The position numbers were made by a program, and so were the translations under genes. Positions 7,926 to 9,902 of a stretch of DNA of 9,902 nt are shown here, piece by piece (the stretch's first letter is position 1; the number at the start of each line of letters is the position of its first letter). Source of the DNA: Hymenobacter sp. (GTDB taxonomy: Bacteria; Bacteroidota; Bacteroidia; Cytophagales; Hymenobacteraceae); NCBI GenBank assembly GCA_025362615.1, contig JANYFQ010000565.1:1-9902 (forward strand), in the 5' to 3' direction. The notes below the pieces were generated by a model. That model was not told the origin of the DNA. It worked only from the letters and a program-made list of their open reading frames with translations, and did not search any database.

Positions 7926-8053
7926 CTGCTGTTACGCGGGCTGTTGCTTGTTGCTTGTTGGTGGTTTCTGGGCGGTTTTTGGGGCACTAACGCAACAAGC
8001 AACGAGAAACAACCTGAAACACAAGACGCTCGAATTGCCCGCGTAACAGCAGT
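7925..8053. mobile_element. 129-bp MITE-like element with perfect 17-bp inverted ends
   Basis: Left end 7925-7941 (ACTGCTGTTACGCGGGC) is the exact reverse complement of right end 8037-8053. The element is flanked by the direct repeat AAATA (7920-7924 and 8054-8058), as expected for a 5-bp target duplication. Inside, 7943-7954 is the reverse complement of 7992-8003. The 95 bases between the ends contain no credible gene. Removing the element and one AAATA gives AGC-AAT-AAA-TAA, so gldJ would keep its stop. The family is not identified, and a plain long-range hairpin in the gldJ 3' region is the alternative. Confidence 0.6.
7943..7960 (+). repeat. Short 7-bp tandem repeat GTTGCTT (about 2.5 copies)
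   Basis: GTTGCTTGTTGCTTGTTG, period 7. One copy of the same word occurs inverted at 7993-8003 inside the same element. Confidence 0.7.
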
Positions 8054-8118
8054 AAATAAGACCGCAGATTCGAACGGGTTTAGCGGCTGGATACGCTGGT
8101 TGGTTTTGGATTGATTGG

Positions 8119-8149
8119 AAAAAAGGCTGCTCTTGGGCAGCCTTTTTTT
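8119..8149 (+). terminator. Intrinsic terminator after gldJ, possibly bidirectional
   Basis: Stem GGCTGC (8125-8130) with GCAGCC (8137-8142), 6-base loop, followed by seven T (8143-8149) and preceded by six A (8119-8124), so the stem can extend through A-T pairs. It lies about 195 bases past the gldJ stop; without the inserted element that distance would be about 60 bases. The A-tract means it could also work on the minus strand. Confidence 0.85.
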
Positions 8150-8171
8150 GTGGGAAATTGTTGCTGACGTT

Positions 8172-8203
8172 GGGTTTTGATGGGCGGCGCACCATCAAAA
8201 CCC
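8172..8203. promoter_or_regulatory. Perfect 12-bp hairpin upstream of the carotenoid desaturase gene
   Basis: GGGTTTTGATGG (8172-8183) and CCATCAAAACCC (8192-8203) pair perfectly around the 8-base loop GCGGCGCA. No T-run follows on either strand, so it is unlikely to be a terminator. It lies 58 bases before the ATG, where an operator or a leader structure could sit. No binding protein can be named. Confidence 0.5.
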
Positions 8204-8239
8204 TTCTGCAAAATTCAACGCAGCGCGACATTAGAAAAT

Positions 8240-8247
8240 TTATTTTG
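8240..8247 (+). promoter_or_regulatory. Weak -7-like element for the desaturase gene
   Basis: TTATTTTG differs from TAnnTTTG at one fixed position and lies in the A/T-rich stretch 8231-8261 just before ATG 8262. No -33 TTTG is seen at the expected distance. If used, the 5' leader would be under 10 bases. Confidence 0.22.
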
Positions 8248-8261
8248 ATTATTGAATAAAG

Positions 8262-9773
8262 ATGAAAGCGAACATCCATCAGCTATCAGCCAACAGCTCA
8301 AAAACCACCGCTGTTGTCGGGGCGGGCGTGGCGGGGCTGGCGGCGGCCGTGCGCCTGGCGGCGGCCGGGCATTCGGTGACGGTGTTTGAGAGCAGCGGCA
8401 CGTTTGGGGGCAAAATGCAGCAGTTTGAACTGCCCGGCGGCTACCGCTTCGATGCCGGGCCGTCGTTGTTTACGCTGCCCGCGCTGGCCGACGATGTGTT
8501 TCGGGCCGCCGGCCGCCGGCCCGAAAACTACCTGCGCTACGAGCGCCTCGACCCCATCACAGAATATTTTTTTGCCGACGGGACGCGCCTGACGGCCTGG
8601 GCCGACGAGGCGAAATTTGCGGCCGAAGTAGCGGGCAAACTCAATACCTCGGCCGCCGACGTGACGCAGTTTCTGGCCCGGAGCGGGGCGGCCTACGCGG
8701 CCACTGAAGGCACTTTTTTGCGAAAGTCGCTGCACAAGGCCAGTACCTATTTCTCGCGCGAAACCCTGCGGGCCGTGGCGGCGCTGCCCGGCCTGGGCCT
8801 GGGCGGCACCATGCACGCCCGCCACGCCAAAGCCTTCGGGGCCGACCCGCGCCTGGTGCAACTCTTTGACCGCTACGCCACTTACAATGGCTCGGACCCG
8901 TACCAGGCCCCGGCCACGCTCTCACTCATTCCGCACTTGGAGCACGGCCTGGGGGCCTACTACCCGGTGGGCGGCATCTACGCCATCGCCCAGGGCCTGC
9001 ACCGCCTGGCCGAAGAACTGGGCGTGACGTTTCGGTTTGAGGAGCCGGTGCGGGAAATCCTCGTCGCCAACGGCCGCGTAACGGGCCTGCGCACCGAGCG
9101 CGGCCCCTACGATTTCGGGCGCGTGGTGAGCAACATGGACATCGTGCCCACCTACCGCCACCTGCTGCCCCACGAGCCGGCCCCGGAGCGCACCCTGGCC
9201 CAGCCGCGCTCGTCGTCGGCGCTGATTTTTTACTGGGGCATCGCCGCCGAATTTCCCGAGCTGGACCTGCACAACATCTTCTTCTCGGCCGATTACAAGG
9301 CCGAGTTCGACGCCATTTTTCAGCAAAAAACCGTGGCCGACGACGTGACAGTGTACGTGAACGTAACTTCCAAAAAAACGCCCACCGACGCGCCGCCCGG
9401 CAACGAAAACTGGTTTGTGATGGTGAACGTGCCCCACGACCAGGGCCAGGACTGGCCCGCGCTGGCCCAGCGCACCCGCGCCGCCGTGCTGCGCCGCCTG
9501 CACCGCGCCCTGGGCCGCGACGTGGCCCCGTTCATCCGCGCCGAGCGGCAGTGGACGCCGCCGGGCATTGCCGCCGACACGTCGAGCTTCGGCGGGGCGC
9601 TCTACGGCAGCTCGTCGAACAACGCACTGGCGGCGTTTTTGCGGCACCCCAATTTTTCGGGGCGGGTGCGCGGGCTGTATTTTTGCGGCGGCTCGGTGCA
9701 TCCGGGCGGCGGCATTCCGTTGTGTTTGCTGTCGGCTAATATTGTGGCCGATTTGATTGGGGCAGAGCTGTAG
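8262..9773 (+). CDS. crtD: CrtI-family carotenoid desaturase, probably hydroxycarotenoid 3,4-desaturase (CrtD)
   Basis: FAD-dependent carotenoid desaturase of 503 aa, the usual length for the CrtI family. The N-terminal dinucleotide-binding motif VVGAGVAGLAAAVRLAAAGHS (about 18-38) is followed by an acidic strand end (VFES) and GGKMQ. The C-terminal FAD motif is GLYFCGGSVHPGGGIP, then LLSANIVADLI (about 470-500). The sequence DAGPSLFTLP near residue 65 resembles Bacteroidota CrtD enzymes; phytoene desaturases of the group usually have MGPSWYWMP there, from memory. CrtD introduces the 3,4 double bond into 1-hydroxylated carotenoids on the way to flexixanthin-type pigments typical of Hymenobacter relatives. 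The subtype is an inference and plain phytoene desaturase remains possible. No other crt gene is within view. ATG 8262 is the only start that includes the whole nucleotide-binding fold; residues 6-11 are encoded by a repeat also found inverted after the stop codon. Confidence 0.82.
   Translation: MKANIHQLSANSSKTTAVVGAGVAGLAAAVRLAAAGHSVTVFESSGTFGGKMQQFELPGGYRFDAGPSLFTLPALADDVFRAAGRRPENYLRYERLDPITEYFFADGTRLTAWADEAKFAAEVAGKLNTSAADVTQFLARSGAAYAATEGTFLRKSLHKASTYFSRETLRAVAALPGLGLGGTMHARHAKAFGADPRLVQLFDRYATYNGSDPYQAPATLSLIPHLEHGLGAYYPVGGIYAIAQGLHRLAEELGVTFRFEEPVREILVANGRVTGLRTERGPYDFGRVVSNMDIVPTYRHLLPHEPAPERTLAQPRSSSALIFYWGIAAEFPELDLHNIFFSADYKAEFDAIFQQKTVADDVTVYVNVTSKKTPTDAPPGNENWFVMVNVPHDQGQDWPALAQRTRAAVLRRLHRALGRDVAPFIRAERQWTPPGIAADTSSFGGALYGSSSNNALAAFLRHPNFSGRVRGLYFCGGSVHPGGGIPLCLLSANIVADLIGAEL
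8278..8296 (+). repeat. Heptad-type repeat inside the desaturase N-terminus, left copy
   Basis: ATCAGCTATCAGCCAACAG, built on a 7-base period (ATCAGCT, ATCAGCC, AACAG). It matches the reverse complement of 9774-9792 at 17 of 19 bases and encodes residues 6-11 of the desaturase, ahead of the conserved fold. Confidence 0.6.
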
Positions 9774-9792
9774 CTTTTGGCTGATGGCTGAT
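9774..9792 (-). repeat. Heptad-type repeat directly after the desaturase stop, right copy
   Basis: CTTTTGGCTGATGGCTGAT begins on the base after the TAG stop and contains TGGCTGA twice in tandem. It is the inverted partner of 8278-8296 (17 of 19 bases). Confidence 0.6.
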
Positions 9793-9816
9793 TACCTTTT
9801 TGTTGAGCCTGTTTAG

Positions 9817-9850
9817 AAAGCCGGCGTTGGTGCGGGCGGGCGGCTTTTTT
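9817..9850 (+). terminator. Probable intrinsic terminator of the desaturase gene
   Basis: AAAGCCG (9817-9823) pairs with CGGCTTT (9841-9847) across a 17-base GC-rich loop, and the T-run spans 9845-9850. It lies 43 bases past the stop codon. The remaining bases to 9902 contain no gene I can support. Confidence 0.6.
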
Positions 9851-9902
9851 GTCGCCCCCCGCTTCGGACAACCGGTTAAGCCGCCTGGAAGAAGCGGGCG
9901 GG

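Noticed and set aside
8058..8100. tRNA-like T-loop (GTTCGAATC on the minus strand)
   Set aside because: The five-base stem around the loop does not pair beyond the first G-C, and no acceptor, D or anticodon arm can be placed; probably coincidence or at most a remnant.
7932..8279. A 115-codon minus-strand frame across the gldJ-crtD gap
   Set aside because: It runs through the inverted-repeat element, the terminator and the hairpin, has no conserved motif, and would overlap the start of the desaturase gene.
9857..9902. Hairpin CCCGCTTC / GAAGCGGG at the right edge
   Set aside because: Eight bases of GC-rich pairing across a 25-base loop, close to the window edge; too weak to call without the following sequence.
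1..9902. CRISPR array, defence genes, prophage genes or rRNA
   Set aside because: No regularly spaced direct repeats, no nuclease, integrase or phage motifs and no rRNA-like sequence were seen on either strand.

Overview
The window looks like chromosomal DNA of a high-GC member of the Bacteroidota, most likely a Hymenobacter-like member of the Cytophagales. The evidence is two secreted proteins with type IX secretion system (T9SS) C-terminal sorting domains, a PorP/SprF-type outer-membrane protein, a GldJ lipoprotein, a carotenoid desaturase, the near absence of Shine-Dalgarno sequences, and GC content of about 65-85 % over most coding DNA. The genus is inferred from these traits and was not tested by comparison.

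Layout, with every gene on the + strand. Bases 1-3546 hold a very large secreted beta-helix protein whose 5' end is cut off by the window; the window opens in a run of 17 C. A second T9SS cargo protein (3549-5345) starts 2 bases after its stop. A strong hairpin (5366-5414) and a -7-like promoter element separate this pair from a PorP/SprF gene (about 5485-6549), followed after 80 bases by gldJ (6630-7925). The gene-free stretch 7926-8261 holds a 129-bp inverted-repeat element that begins on the last base of the gldJ stop codon, an intrinsic terminator, and a perfect 12-bp hairpin. A CrtD/CrtI-type carotenoid desaturase (8262-9773) follows, with a probable terminator behind it. Bases 9851-9902 carry no gene I can support.

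How the genes relate: the first four fit one theme, T9SS export. Two cargo proteins carry the sorting domain, PorP/SprF is an outer-membrane partner of the secretion or motility machinery, and GldJ is a core lipoprotein of that machinery. The desaturase belongs to a separate transcription unit and to pigment synthesis.

The most interesting non-coding structure is the 129-bp element at 7925-8053. It has perfect 17-bp inverted ends, is flanked on both sides by AAATA, and is placed so that removing it with one AAATA copy leaves the gldJ stop codon intact. This is what a small non-autonomous transposable element (MITE) would look like. I see no evidence for a wholly new multi-gene system; the protein families here are recognisable.
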